A stretch of DNA of 64,000 nt from an uncultured Marinifilum sp. (GCF_963677195.1 NZ_OY781918.1:1662923-1726922), one strand, 5' to 3'. Shown: positions 46,701 through 54,769, numbered from the stretch's first letter. A program made the numbers and translations. The notes: generated by a model from the letters alone, not told the origin.

Positions 46701-47469
46701 AGTTGAACTAACTGAACCAGATAGCTTAATAGCAGAAATTCTTGATTATGAAGATGTAGAATGTGCAGGAGAATCTTCTGGTCGTGCCTATGTTGATATA
46801 TCAGGAGGAACTGCCGATTATGAAATTTTATGGTCCGACGGACACGATGGACAAGAGCTTTCGAATATGTTTGCCGGTAGATACGAAGTTAAGGTTACCG
46901 ATTCTCATGGTTGTAAAGATACTTCGAGTGTGGAAATATTCGAACCAGCCCCACTTAATTTGGGTGTTGAGGCGATTAGACCAACTACCTACGAATCAAT
47001 GGATGGTGGCTTGAGTGTAAAAGTTGAAGGTGGCGTGCCAGATTATGTGATTAATTGGGTAGATCAGGATCTTAATTTTTACAATGGCGATAAGCTGGAA
47101 GATTTGGAAAGAGGGGTTTATGAACTAACAATTACAGATAAAAATAATTGTGTGCTAGACTCAACAATTACCCTCGAATATCTGTTCGAACGAAGAATAA
47201 AGATACCAAAGGCTTTTACACCAAATGCCGATGGCTACAATGATAACTGGGATATTGAGCGAATCGAATTTATTCAAGATCTTAAAATTATAATTTATGA
47301 TAGATGGGGAAAAGCTGTTTATGTATTCAGTGGTACAGGTAACGAATATAAGGGAGAGCCGTGGACTGGAGTGGATGGAAGTCAGAAATTGCCAATCGGA
47401 TCATACTATTATGCAGTTACGGCCGATGAAGAGAAGCCAATAATTGGAACAGTAACCATTTTAAGATAA
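43765..47469 (+). CDS. Giant SprB-like surface adhesin, 3' part with T9SS type-B C-terminal domain
   Basis: A 1234-codon frame from a weak TTG; the frame is already open from 43714, and it has no signal peptide, so this is the continuation of the gene above. It contains about 14 SprB-type repeats of some 80 residues, most opening with C-x4-[DS]G and then a GG-x-x-x-Y-x-[FY]-x-W-[TS] strand, such as SGGVPEYSYAWTG and AGGSGTYTYSWTG. The end (about 1140-1234: IPKAFTPNADGYNDNWDIE, YDRWGKAVY, PIGSYYYAV) is a gliding-motility-associated type-B T9SS sorting domain. The PorP/SprF gene follows 35 nt downstream. Confidence 0.9.
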   Translation: MGTPSTVSLEITSNNVKCFGQEDGIVVAKVKDNATGNYPDFTFFWEDEDGNTPDKITTDTDNWTSKALDLAPGKYYVKVADVKKCEFDTIVNIFDAYELLIDKIDTTSLTCYTVPSGEINIEASGGTGNLSYYLDEKLQADENIGGLFSGDYKVYVQDENNCTSDTLDVSIDSKPKMELSLSGSNILCFGDTNGEINPVVSGGVPEYSYAWTGPGGFSSTGSNLTGLSGGLYELTVTDKLGCTTLGEQEIEEPLELIASELVVEPANCHGESTGEIFVVGGQGTQPYRYLLDGKEDVTGIFDSLAPENYALRIVDAHGCIYDKDIEVSEPNEVGFLVDDKVLPSCEQNEDGIIHITPYGGNEGYSFAWTGPKDYKSYQQNIENLIAGKYALQITDKKNCTSIDSVDLNLGLTLQVGLVVEQHVKVAGGNDGILAIELIEGKPPYTYTLNGPSGVVSSPDLVEDNYYLIENLSAGVYTIIATDISGCATVEKSVIIEEPNSLDVYIKQIMPVGCVDASDGELKAIVAGGSGTYTYSWTGPDGYSGSGESISGLSAGTYSVTVISDGNSASASFDLLPADPIIVSVSSVKNVSCYQAADGEIELSVDVGDVDYTIEWTSDNGFLSSAKHVLDLEPGTYNYVVSTVAGCSVSGSQNITEPMPLNLTVTPTDISIEGERDGELGASFGNGTSPYTVMVSGPNGYSFSDEGNTSGSISIDGLEMGIYEVVVIDANGCRIEDAKKVHEPLKLLVYTTSITHVTCPGGNDGAISIGIDDESDPANLSFSWEADNYFRSNNKDISNLEAGTYRLTVYDSGGDPGYEEQTIIVIVEEPDVLSIDYNTENISCSEMTDGYINIQAQGGTPGYTFSWTGTGVEPNNEDQNNLVPGIYTVYITDVNNCVSEPIDIEITEPPKLNVTASGMGEPTCYGDEDGWIQLDISDGTEPYIIEWDNYGSVTQRIDGLEDGIYHYNIIDANGCVESNEVELTEPDSLIAEILDYEDVECAGESSGRAYVDISGGTADYEILWSDGHDGQELSNMFAGRYEVKVTDSHGCKDTSSVEIFEPAPLNLGVEAIRPTTYESMDGGLSVKVEGGVPDYVINWVDQDLNFYNGDKLEDLERGVYELTITDKNNCVLDSTITLEYLFERRIKIPKAFTPNADGYNDNWDIERIEFIQDLKIIIYDRWGKAVYVFSGTGNEYKGEPWTGVDGSQKLPIGSYYYAVTADEEKPIIGTVTILR

Positions 47470-47504
47470 TTAACACAACTTTTTAACCTGAGCCATAAAT
47501 TCTA

Positions 47505-48566
47505 ATGAGAAAAGCAATACTTGTTTTAGGAGTCCTCTTATTGGCCTTTTTTCAAGGAAAAGCCCAACAATTGCCACTGTATAGTCAATATGTGGAGAAT
47601 GGTTTTTTACTTAATCCGGCAATGGCTGGGAGTAGAATGTATTCCCCATTGCGACTAAGTATAAGACAACAGTGGGCAGGAGTAGAAGGAGCCCCGGAAA
47701 CACAAGCCTTAAGTTTTAACAAAAATTTTGGCGATAAGTGTATAAATTGTAACGTAATGGGTAATCCTTTGGCAAGAAGGAATAAACAACGTGGAGTTGG
47801 TATTGGAGGTTATTTTTTTAACGATAAGTATGGAGCCGTTTCCCGAACAGGTTTAGAGCTTTCTTATGCCTACCATTTACAGCTAACAAAACGAAAACTG
47901 GGCCGATCGGCTACAAAATTATCCTTTGGTTTAGGCGGATTGTTTTATCAATATCGTTTCGATGGGAAAGATATCCCGGTAAACGACCCTTTATATACCG
48001 GAACAGATGAGGTTTCTTATGTGCCGGATGCTAATTTTGGAGCTTATTTGTATAACGATGATTACTTTGTGGGAGTTTCGGCTGTGCATCTTTTTCAGTC
48101 GGCAGTAAAATTAGGCGATAATCATATTAATGATGACCTTATGATGCGACATTTTTATGCCACAGCTGGTTATACCTTCCATTTAATGGATTTGGTGGAT
48201 CTTGAACCTTCAGTAATTGTGCGCAAAACGCTCGATTCGGATGTGTATTATGACCTTTCTATGAAATTATATATCAACCATTTCTGGATGTCGGCATCCT
48301 ATCGTACCAACGATCAAATAGTGGGTATGATTGGAGTTAGTTACAACCAATATTACATTGGATATTCTTATGATCATTACTCCAATAACCTTATTGCCGA
48401 TAGTAGCGATGGAACTCACGAAATTACTATAGGAATTAACTTCGATATCCCAAATAAGATGAAACGGGAATCTCGTTTGCGCGAAAGACGTGCTGCCGAT
48501 AGAAATTTTAGCAAAACAAAAACGCAGCGATTTAAAAGACAAAGTAAGAGTTATATATTCTTTTAA
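47505..48566 (+). CDS. PorP/SprF family type IX secretion membrane protein
   Basis: A 353-aa outer-membrane beta-barrel with signal peptide (MRKAILVLGVLLLAFFQGKAQ). The mature N-terminus has the family hallmark PLYSQYVENGFLLNPAMAGS followed by RLSIRQQWAGVEGAPET. SprF-type proteins dock type-B-signal adhesins at the cell surface and are encoded next to their partner; this one lies 35 nt after the adhesin's CTD, so it is almost certainly its partner. The barrel is intact even though the adhesin frame is broken. The C-terminal basic tail (ESRLRERRAADRNFSKTKTQ) is longer than the barrel needs. Confidence 0.92.
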   Translation: MRKAILVLGVLLLAFFQGKAQQLPLYSQYVENGFLLNPAMAGSRMYSPLRLSIRQQWAGVEGAPETQALSFNKNFGDKCINCNVMGNPLARRNKQRGVGIGGYFFNDKYGAVSRTGLELSYAYHLQLTKRKLGRSATKLSFGLGGLFYQYRFDGKDIPVNDPLYTGTDEVSYVPDANFGAYLYNDDYFVGVSAVHLFQSAVKLGDNHINDDLMMRHFYATAGYTFHLMDLVDLEPSVIVRKTLDSDVYYDLSMKLYINHFWMSASYRTNDQIVGMIGVSYNQYYIGYSYDHYSNNLIADSSDGTHEITIGINFDIPNKMKRESRLRERRAADRNFSKTKTQRFKRQSKSYIFF

Positions 48567-48589
48567 TGGATAGAAACATATTTTTTAAG

Positions 48590-48621
48590 TCCGGTATAAT
48601 ATTAAATACCGGATTTTTTTT
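48590..48621 (+). terminator. Intrinsic terminator after the PorP/SprF gene
   Basis: Stem TCCGGTAT (48590-48597) / ATACCGGA (48606-48613), 8-nt loop, T8 tail. Confidence 0.88.
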
Positions 48622-48647
48622 ACCTTCAATTCTCTAATAACTTTTGT

Positions 48648-50000
48648 ATGAGAAAAAGCGGATTATATATAATCGTTTTACTACTTATTATCATATCAGT
48701 ATCCTGCGATAACGAGGATGGATATAATTTAGATTCTGATTTTCGACTTGGTTTTTCTGTAGATACTCTCTCTTTTGATACTTTGTTTACCGGATTTGGA
48801 TCAACAACAAAACAGTTTAAAGTATATAATCAGTCATCTTCAAAAGTTAAGCTTTCCAGAATTTTTTTATACAATGAGAATTCCCCATATCGATTAAACG
48901 TAAATGGTATTCGTAATAATAGTTATTTAGATATTGATATCCCGGCAAACGACAGCCTGTTTATTTTTGTTGAAGTAGATTTAGAAATTGCAGATATGGA
49001 TGAAGCCAGAAAATTAGAAGATATTCTGGTTTTCGAGATAAATGAAAAATTACAGGGAGTAATTTTAGAGACCTATGCGCAAGATGTTATTCTGTATAGT
49101 TCAGATATAGCAAGTTCGCAAAATTGGACGGGAAAAAGGCCCTATTTAATCGAGAAGAGCATTTCTGTGGCCAAAGGTAGTACTCTTAGTATCGATGAGG
49201 GAGCTAAAATCTATTTCAGAAAAAACGCAGCCTTGTATATTAATGGAAACTTAAAGCTTAATGGCAGCTACGAAAAACCGATATATTTTGGAAGTTCGCG
49301 TTTCGAAGATTTGTATAAAAATGTACCCGGACAATGGGATGGAATTTATATATCGGAAAGTAGTGTAAATTGCGACCTAAAACATTTTACCATAGAAAAT
49401 GGAATAAATGGTATTTCTTATTCGGGTAGTGGCGAGTCTGTAAATTCTCTTAAATTAGAGTATGGAATAATTAAGAATTTTACACAAAAAGGGCTTTCTA
49501 TAACTAATGTTGATCTTGTAGCTCACGATATATTATTGGCTAATTGTGGTGAGGAATGTTTAAATATTGAAGGCGAAAGTGATGTGGAATTGTATCATTC
49601 TACCATATTTAATTCGTGGTATTATGGTATTAGAACCAATTCGGCCCTTACTATTGCAAATAATGAAACAAGCAATTCTAAAATTGGAAATTCAATTGTC
49701 TGGGGAAACAGTAGTAACGAAATTAGTATACTAAATGCTCAAGCTTTAAAAATTGAGAACTGTTTGTTAAGGCTGTCTTCTTCCGAAACTACAGAATATT
49801 CTTCTGTTTTTTCAGATTGTATTTTTAATGAAGATCCGCTTTTTACTGATGTCGAAAATTTTAATTTCACTCTCACTTCTGAATCTCCTTGTATAAACAA
49901 TGGACAATCAGAATACGGAAACTTATACCCTTCAGATTTATTGGGTGTTTCAAGAATAAGCAATACGCCCGATCTGGGAGCGTATGAATTTTTTGAGTAA
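48648..50000 (+). CDS. Right-handed beta-helix lipoprotein
   Basis: A 450-aa lipoprotein with signal sequence and lipobox SVSC (C20). Residues about 25-145 form an Ig-like/DUF-type N-terminal domain (LGFSVDTLSFDTLFTGFGST ...). Residues about 165-440 are parallel beta-helix rungs with repeated I-x-N/G-L-x-x steps and end in PDLGAYEF, a tail common in Bacteroidota beta-helix proteins. No catalytic residues for a known lyase stand out; a surface scaffold or glycan-binding role is possible. It begins a pair with the downstream endonuclease gene, only 8 nt apart. Confidence 0.82.
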   Translation: MRKSGLYIIVLLLIIISVSCDNEDGYNLDSDFRLGFSVDTLSFDTLFTGFGSTTKQFKVYNQSSSKVKLSRIFLYNENSPYRLNVNGIRNNSYLDIDIPANDSLFIFVEVDLEIADMDEARKLEDILVFEINEKLQGVILETYAQDVILYSSDIASSQNWTGKRPYLIEKSISVAKGSTLSIDEGAKIYFRKNAALYINGNLKLNGSYEKPIYFGSSRFEDLYKNVPGQWDGIYISESSVNCDLKHFTIENGINGISYSGSGESVNSLKLEYGIIKNFTQKGLSITNVDLVAHDILLANCGEECLNIEGESDVELYHSTIFNSWYYGIRTNSALTIANNETSNSKIGNSIVWGNSSNEISILNAQALKIENCLLRLSSSETTEYSSVFSDCIFNEDPLFTDVENFNFTLTSESPCINNGQSEYGNLYPSDLLGVSRISNTPDLGAYEFFE

Positions 50001-50008
50001 AGTAAATC

Positions 50009-51058
50009 ATGAGATTTATATTTTTTTTGTTTCTAGTAATATCAAGCCAATTTGTTTTTTCTCAATCAATAATAGAAGGAAGAGAAGAGCATAAAAGAGG
50101 CGATTTAAGAATACTTTTTTATAATGTAGAGAATTGCTTCGATTGTTTTGATGATAGCCTTAAAATAGACAATGAATTCCTTCCCGATGGACTTAGACAT
50201 TGGACCTGGAAGAAGTACAAGCAAAAAACAAATAAAATAGCTAAAGTTATAATGGCAGCAGGAGGATGGCAGTTTCCCGATTTAATTGGTTTGTGCGAGA
50301 TTGAAAATCGCTTTGCTTTAAATGGGATTTTTAAAAATACTCCATTAAAAAATATTAATTACCAGATAATTCATAAAGAATCGCCCGATAGAAGAGGAAT
50401 TGATGTAGCCTTAATTTATCAGCCCGAAGTTTTTAAGCCGATTGATACCACTTTTATTCCCTTAATTTATAAAGGGGAAAATATATCTACAACACGAGAA
50501 ATTTTATATGTGAAAGGTAAATTACGATCATCCGATACCATTCATATTTTTGTAAATCACTGGCCTTCGCGTTGGGGTGGACAGTTAGAATCAGAGAATA
50601 AACGAATTTCAGCAGCTCATTTGTTAAGAAATAAGATCGACTCAATTCTACAAACCAATTTCAAAGCCAATTTGCTTATTATGGGCGATTTTAATGATTA
50701 TCCGGGAAACGAATCCATTAAAAATATATTAAAAGCAGAGGCTCCTGAGGGAATTTTATCTGATAATAACTTGTATAATCTGGCTTTTCAGTTCGAGAAT
50801 AAAGGAGGTATTGCCAGTCATAAGTATCAGGGAAAATGGGGGATGCTCGATCAATTTATGGTATCGGGAACCCTTCTTAACAGAAAGGCAATTTTATATT
50901 GCGATGTTGAGGGGATGAGTATTTTCGCTCCCGATTTTTTATTGGAAACAGATGAAACCTATTTTGGAATAAAACCATTTAGAACCTTTATGGGATATAA
51001 GTTTCACGGTGGATATAGCGATCATCTTCCAATAATTCTCGATTTTTGGAGACAATAA
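50009..51058 (+). CDS. Secreted endonuclease/exonuclease/phosphatase family protein
   Basis: A 349-aa protein with signal peptide (MRFIFFLFLVISSQFVFSQ) and a DNase I-like fold. Metal and catalytic residues are visible: FYNVEN (N), LIGLCEIENR (E), DRRGIDVALIY, FVNHWPSRWGG (H), IMGDFNDYPGNES (D, N) and GYSDHLPIILDF (D, H). The family includes nucleases and phosphodiesterases acting outside the cytoplasm; substrate not determined. It is 8 nt after the beta-helix lipoprotein gene. A hairpin separates it from the convergent hydrogenase gene. Confidence 0.9.
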   Translation: MRFIFFLFLVISSQFVFSQSIIEGREEHKRGDLRILFYNVENCFDCFDDSLKIDNEFLPDGLRHWTWKKYKQKTNKIAKVIMAAGGWQFPDLIGLCEIENRFALNGIFKNTPLKNINYQIIHKESPDRRGIDVALIYQPEVFKPIDTTFIPLIYKGENISTTREILYVKGKLRSSDTIHIFVNHWPSRWGGQLESENKRISAAHLLRNKIDSILQTNFKANLLIMGDFNDYPGNESIKNILKAEAPEGILSDNNLYNLAFQFENKGGIASHKYQGKWGMLDQFMVSGTLLNRKAILYCDVEGMSIFAPDFLLETDETYFGIKPFRTFMGYKFHGGYSDHLPIILDFWRQ

Positions 51059-51073
51059 TTTTTAGAATATAAA

Positions 51074-51104
51074 CAGGCGATAATAAAAATTACCGCCTGC
51101 TTTA
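51074..51104. terminator. Hairpin between the convergent endonuclease and hydrogenase genes
   Basis: An 11-bp stem with one mismatch, CAGGCGATAAT (51074-51084) / ATTACCGCCTG (51089-51099), 4-nt loop. Tails are weakly T-rich, so termination strength is uncertain. Confidence 0.6.
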
Positions 51105-51112
51105 CAATTTAT

Positions 51113-52567
51113 TTAATCTTCGAGGCTTTCAATTAATGAAGCCAGATTTTTTTCATATAGTTTACTTCCGGTTTTAGCATCGAAATTAGAACTAGGTCCG
51201 GCAATACAGCCACCTTCGCAAGCCATTACTTCAATAAAGTTTCCGCTGGTTTTTCCTGTTTTACCAAAAGCCTTAAGCATTTTAATTTTTTTCTTGTCTA
51301 AACCATTAACAATAACCGGTTTAATGTTTACATAAGGTTTTACCTCAAGCACCGATTGAGCTACTCCACCACTGGCAGCATAAGCTCTTCCATGATTTAA
51401 AATTGATTTATCAAGTGAAATAGGATTCTCTTTTGTAATTTCAACTTTCCAGCCTGTAAAAAGAGCAGAAAGTTCTTCAAAAGTCATTACGTAATCAACA
51501 TTAGGATCTTTCATACCCTCGCGACGCTTGGCAATACATGGACCTATAAATACAATTTTTGCATTAGGATATTGTTTGCGTGCTAGTTCGGCCGAATAGT
51601 ACATTGGACTTTTTGTTTCCGATACATATTTTGCTATTTCCGGAATGTGTTTTTCAACGGCAGAAATATAGGCAGGACAGCACGAAGTTGTCATGAATGG
51701 GTCTTTTCTTTCCAATCGTTCCAATAGTTCGTCTGCTTCTTTTACAGTAGTTGTATTTGCACCTTTTGCAACTTCCAGAACATCGGTAAAGCCTAATTGT
51801 TTTATGGCGCCAAGAACCGATTCGGTAGTCGATTTAAATTGTCCAATTACTGCAGGAGCTGCAATTGCAACAATTTCGGTTTCTTCATCTTTAAGCGATT
51901 TCATCACATCAACAATCTGTGAATTCTCCATAATCGATCCGAAAGGGCAGGCTGTAATACATTTTCCACAGTCGATACATTTTTCTTCATCGATTTGCTC
52001 AATACCGTATTCGTCTTTCGAAATTGCTCCTACAGGACAGGCATTTTCGCAAGGTACTGGCATATAAATTATAGAGTGATAAGGACAAACGCTCATACAA
52101 ATACCGCAATTAATACAGGTTTTTGGATTAATTTGAGCTTGACCGTTTGCATTCCAACTAATGGCTTCTTTCGGGCAGTTCATCATACATGGATGCGCAA
52201 CACAACCTTTACAAAGGTTGGTTACTATGTAGGAATTTTTTACACAAGAAGTACATGCTTCATCTACAACAGTAAGAATTTTATTTATTGGATCTTTTCT
52301 TTCTAATGCTTCCTTTGCATAGGAAGATAAAGTTTTTAATTCATCTCTGTCATCCTCTAAATCGAAGCCTAAAAGAGGAATTATTTTTTCTTTAATAATA
52401 ACACGTTCTTTAAAAACACAACAACGATCAAGATCCTGCTTGCGGCGAGGAGCCATTTCCAAGGGGATTCTATCCAATTGTTCCGTAAAATTACCTTCAT
52501 TAAAAAGTTCTGCCATTCTTGATAACAGATCTCTTCTGATAATCATGGTATTGTCGACGTAGGCCAT
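51113..52567 (-). CDS. Monomeric [FeFe] hydrogenase, group-B-like
   Basis: A 484-aa iron-sulfur enzyme. A Cys-rich N-terminal part (C105-x2-C108, then C119-C131) precedes two 2[4Fe-4S]-type ferredoxin motifs (CINCGICMSVCP 151-162, CIDCGKCITACP 197-208). The H-domain has L1 TTSCCPAY (293-300; proton-path C296, ligand C297), L2 GPCIAKRRE (C344) and L3 EVMACEGGCIAGP (C450, C454), so all H-cluster cysteines are present. PAY and AKRRE point to group B rather than the classical group A. It would reduce protons or oxidise H2. Maturases HydE, HydF and HydG are not in the window. Two palindromes lie upstream. Confidence 0.9.
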   Translation of the reverse strand: MAYVDNTMIIRRDLLSRMAELFNEGNFTEQLDRIPLEMAPRRKQDLDRCCVFKERVIIKEKIIPLLGFDLEDDRDELKTLSSYAKEALERKDPINKILTVVDEACTSCVKNSYIVTNLCKGCVAHPCMMNCPKEAISWNANGQAQINPKTCINCGICMSVCPYHSIIYMPVPCENACPVGAISKDEYGIEQIDEEKCIDCGKCITACPFGSIMENSQIVDVMKSLKDEETEIVAIAAPAVIGQFKSTTESVLGAIKQLGFTDVLEVAKGANTTTVKEADELLERLERKDPFMTTSCCPAYISAVEKHIPEIAKYVSETKSPMYYSAELARKQYPNAKIVFIGPCIAKRREGMKDPNVDYVMTFEELSALFTGWKVEITKENPISLDKSILNHGRAYAASGGVAQSVLEVKPYVNIKPVIVNGLDKKKIKMLKAFGKTGKTSGNFIEVMACEGGCIAGPSSNFDAKTGSKLYEKNLASLIESLED

Positions 52568-52638
52568 TAAATATTATTTTAAATAGGTTAGATAGTTTTT
52601 TCAGCCGGCAAAAATATACATTAGATACGGCAAGGAAT

Positions 52639-52666
52639 ATGTTGTACAACATGCAAAAGTTTGCAT
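52639..52666. promoter_or_regulatory. Two overlapping perfect inverted repeats upstream of the hydrogenase
   Basis: ATGTTGTACAACAT (52639-52652, 14-bp palindrome) overlaps ATGCAAA-AG-TTTGCAT (52651-52666) by two bases, 72-99 bp upstream of the hydrogenase start. Good operator geometry; the binding protein is unknown, and neither half fits a standard Rex or Fnr box. Confidence 0.5.
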
Positions 52667-52670
52667 TTGT

Positions 52671-52699
52671 AAAAAATAAGCCAGGAATTATCCTGGCTT
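52671..52699 (-). terminator. Intrinsic terminator after the CCA-adding enzyme gene
   Basis: Perfect stem AAGCCAGGA (52678-52686) / TCCTGGCTT (52691-52699), 4-nt loop; A6 on the plus strand (52671-52676) gives the minus-strand T-run. Confidence 0.85.
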
Positions 52700-52703
52700 A
52701 ATT

Positions 52704-54164
52704 TTATTTGCTGTTTTTAACGGGTTTTAGTCCCAGTTCTTCTCCTTTTTTGATCATATATTGATAAGCAGCTTCCCTTTCATTAGGAATTATTCCGTCT
52801 AAAATTGCATCTTTTATTGCAATTTTAATATCTCCAATCATTCGGCAGGGCGACAAATTAAATGTGTCTATTATCTCCTGACCATCAATGGGTGGTTGAA
52901 AATTACGAATTGCATCTTTCTCTTCTACTTCTTTTAGTTTGGTGCGTACCAACTGAAAATTATCAAGAAAACGTTTTACTTTTTCTTCGTTTTTCGAGGT
53001 TATATCGGCTTCACATAGTTTCATTAAATCGTCAATATCATCTCCTGCATCGAAAAGTAAACGTCGAATTGCCGAGTCGGTAACTTCTTCTTGTGCTAAA
53101 ACAATGGGGCGCATGTGAAGAAGAACCATTTTCTGAACAAATTTCATTTTTTCGTTCAGAGGCAATTTCATATTCTTAAAAATACGGGGAATCATTTTTT
53201 CTCCTATAAAATTGTGGGCATGAAAAGTCCAGCCAATGCCTTTCACAAATTTCTTTGTATTAGGTTTGGCAATGTCATGAAGCAGAGCAGCCCATCTCAA
53301 CCAAAGTTTGTCAGAATTAGGTACCAGTTGATCCAATACTTCAAGAGTGTGGTAGAAGTTATCTTTATGACTAATTCCATTTTTAGTTTCCCGTCCTTTT
53401 AGTTTTTGAAATTCTGGAAAAATTAGTTTTAATAAACCACATTCTTCCAGTAGTTTAAAACCTATCGATGGTTTGTCGGACATTACAATTTTATTCAACT
53501 CATCAATAATTCTTTCTTTAGAAATGATATGAATTCGTTCTCGGTTTTCCTTTATAGCAGCAAAAGTTTCATCCGATATTTTAAAGTTTAGCTGAGTAGC
53601 AAAACGAATTGCACGCATCATTCTTAAAGGATCGTCCGAAAAAGTAACCATTGGATCCATTGGGGTTTTAATGATTTTGCTCTTTAAGTCATTAATTCCA
53701 CCAAAAGGATCGAGAAGTTCTCCAAAATTATCCTTATGCAAGCTAAGTGCCAATGCATTAATGGTAAAATCCCGGCGTTTTTGATCATCTTCCAAACTGC
53801 CATTTTCAACAATTGGATTTCTGGAATTTCTATTGTAAGATTCTTTTCTTGCACCTACAAATTCAATTTCCAAATCTTTAAACTTTAGCATAGCAGTGCC
53901 AAAGTTCTTAAAAATAGAAATCTTAGGCTTACCAGCTTTTGTCGCAACTTGTTGGGCAAGTTCTATTCCACTGCCTATTACAACAACATCAATGTCTTTC
54001 GATTCTCGTTGTAAAAATATATCTCTTACAAAACCTCCAATCACATAGCTTTCCAAATTTTCTTTGCTTACTATTTCTGATATGATTGAAAATATAGGAT
54101 GTTTTAAATGCTCTTTCACTTTTATATTGTCAGATGACCTGCATAGGTCGTTATTAATTCCCAT
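52704..54164 (-). CDS. CCA-adding tRNA nucleotidyltransferase with HD domain
   Basis: A 486-aa enzyme that adds or repairs the 3' CCA of tRNAs, essential here because the tRNA-Val gene does not encode CCA. The polymerase head has GGFVRDIFLQRESKDIDVVV (metal DxD) and RRDFTINALAL, the RNA-binding neck has DPLRMMRAIRFATQL, and a C-terminal HD phosphohydrolase domain has AALLHDIAKPNTKK. I start at ATG 54164 (MGINNDLCRSS); the frame runs open to 54338, but those codons are poor in conserved sequence and enter the divergent thioredoxin promoter region. Monocistronic with a strong terminator. Confidence 0.93.
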   Translation of the reverse strand: MGINNDLCRSSDNIKVKEHLKHPIFSIISEIVSKENLESYVIGGFVRDIFLQRESKDIDVVVIGSGIELAQQVATKAGKPKISIFKNFGTAMLKFKDLEIEFVGARKESYNRNSRNPIVENGSLEDDQKRRDFTINALALSLHKDNFGELLDPFGGINDLKSKIIKTPMDPMVTFSDDPLRMMRAIRFATQLNFKISDETFAAIKENRERIHIISKERIIDELNKIVMSDKPSIGFKLLEECGLLKLIFPEFQKLKGRETKNGISHKDNFYHTLEVLDQLVPNSDKLWLRWAALLHDIAKPNTKKFVKGIGWTFHAHNFIGEKMIPRIFKNMKLPLNEKMKFVQKMVLLHMRPIVLAQEEVTDSAIRRLLFDAGDDIDDLMKLCEADITSKNEEKVKRFLDNFQLVRTKLKEVEEKDAIRNFQPPIDGQEIIDTFNLSPCRMIGDIKIAIKDAILDGIIPNEREAAYQYMIKKGEELGLKPVKNSK

Positions 54165-54326
54165 AATCGCATTTGTGACAAATCGACGGGATCTTTCGCT
54201 GACAAAATTACAATTATTTGAGCTGAAATTGAAAAAACTAAGAATATTTGCTTTGGCATATAAATTGTAAAATAAAAATATATATATTTGTAGATAATTA
54301 GAATTATAAATTATTAAGTAATTGTT

Positions 54327-54689
54327 ATGGTAGAACATTTAACAAAAGAGACTTTTAAAGCCAAAGTATTTGATTTTGATAAAAATAAAGATTGGAAATT
54401 TGAAGGAGATAAACCTTGTTTAGTTGATTTTTATGCAGAGTGGTGCGGACCTTGTAAAACAGTAGCTCCTATTTTAGAAGAATTAAAAGCTGAATATGGT
54501 GATGATCTTAACATTTATAAAATAAATACAGAGCAAGAACAAGAACTGGCAGCTATGTTTGGAATTCAAAGTATTCCTTCATTATTGTTTATTCCACAGA
54601 ACGGTCAACCACAAATGGCTCAGGGAGCATTATCGAAAGATTCATTTGAACAGGCATTTTCTGAGGTTTTAGGAGTTGCTAAAAAGTAA
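54327..54689 (+). CDS. Thioredoxin (cytoplasmic)
   Basis: A 120-aa classical thioredoxin with active site W-C40-G-P-C43 (FYAEWCGPCK) and cis-proline loop SIPSLLF. There is no signal peptide, so it works in the cytoplasm reducing protein disulfides. The unusual N-terminal stretch VFDFDKNKDWKFEGDKP is shared with the exported paralogue 105 nt downstream, so the two arose by tandem duplication. A TATATTTG -7-like box at 54283-54290 precedes it, without a well-spaced -33. Confidence 0.95.
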   Translation: MVEHLTKETFKAKVFDFDKNKDWKFEGDKPCLVDFYAEWCGPCKTVAPILEELKAEYGDDLNIYKINTEQEQELAAMFGIQSIPSLLFIPQNGQPQMAQGALSKDSFEQAFSEVLGVAKK

Positions 54690-54742
54690 TAATTAGGTTT
54701 TTATTAACATTTCTGTATTTAAATCGTTTGTAGCTTTAGCAC

Positions 54743-54769
54743 AATATTGAAAATTAGGTTTTCAATATT
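54743..54769. repeat. Perfect 11-bp inverted repeat between the thioredoxin genes
   Basis: AATATTGAAAA (54743-54753) and TTTTCAATATT (54759-54769) with a 5-nt loop. No T-run follows, so it is an unlikely terminator; it may be an operator or an RNA-processing or stability hairpin. Confidence 0.6.

Noticed and set aside
44300..47000. DNA tandem repeat or CRISPR-like array in the SprB-repeat region
   Set aside because: The units are coding, about 80 residues long and diverged in DNA; there are no short identical repeats with spacers anywhere in the window.
37932..47469. Two independent genes instead of one adhesin
   Set aside because: The second frame has no signal peptide and a poor TTG start, while its sequence upstream of the TTG continues the Ig/PKD-like strand of the first frame.
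52639..52652. Rex or Fnr binding site
   Set aside because: GTTGTACAAC lacks the TTGTGA/TCACAA or TTGAT/ATCAA half-sites.
54743..54769. Terminator after the first thioredoxin
   Set aside because: The hairpin is perfect, but no T-run follows and the stem is A/T only, so I list it as an inverted repeat of unknown role.
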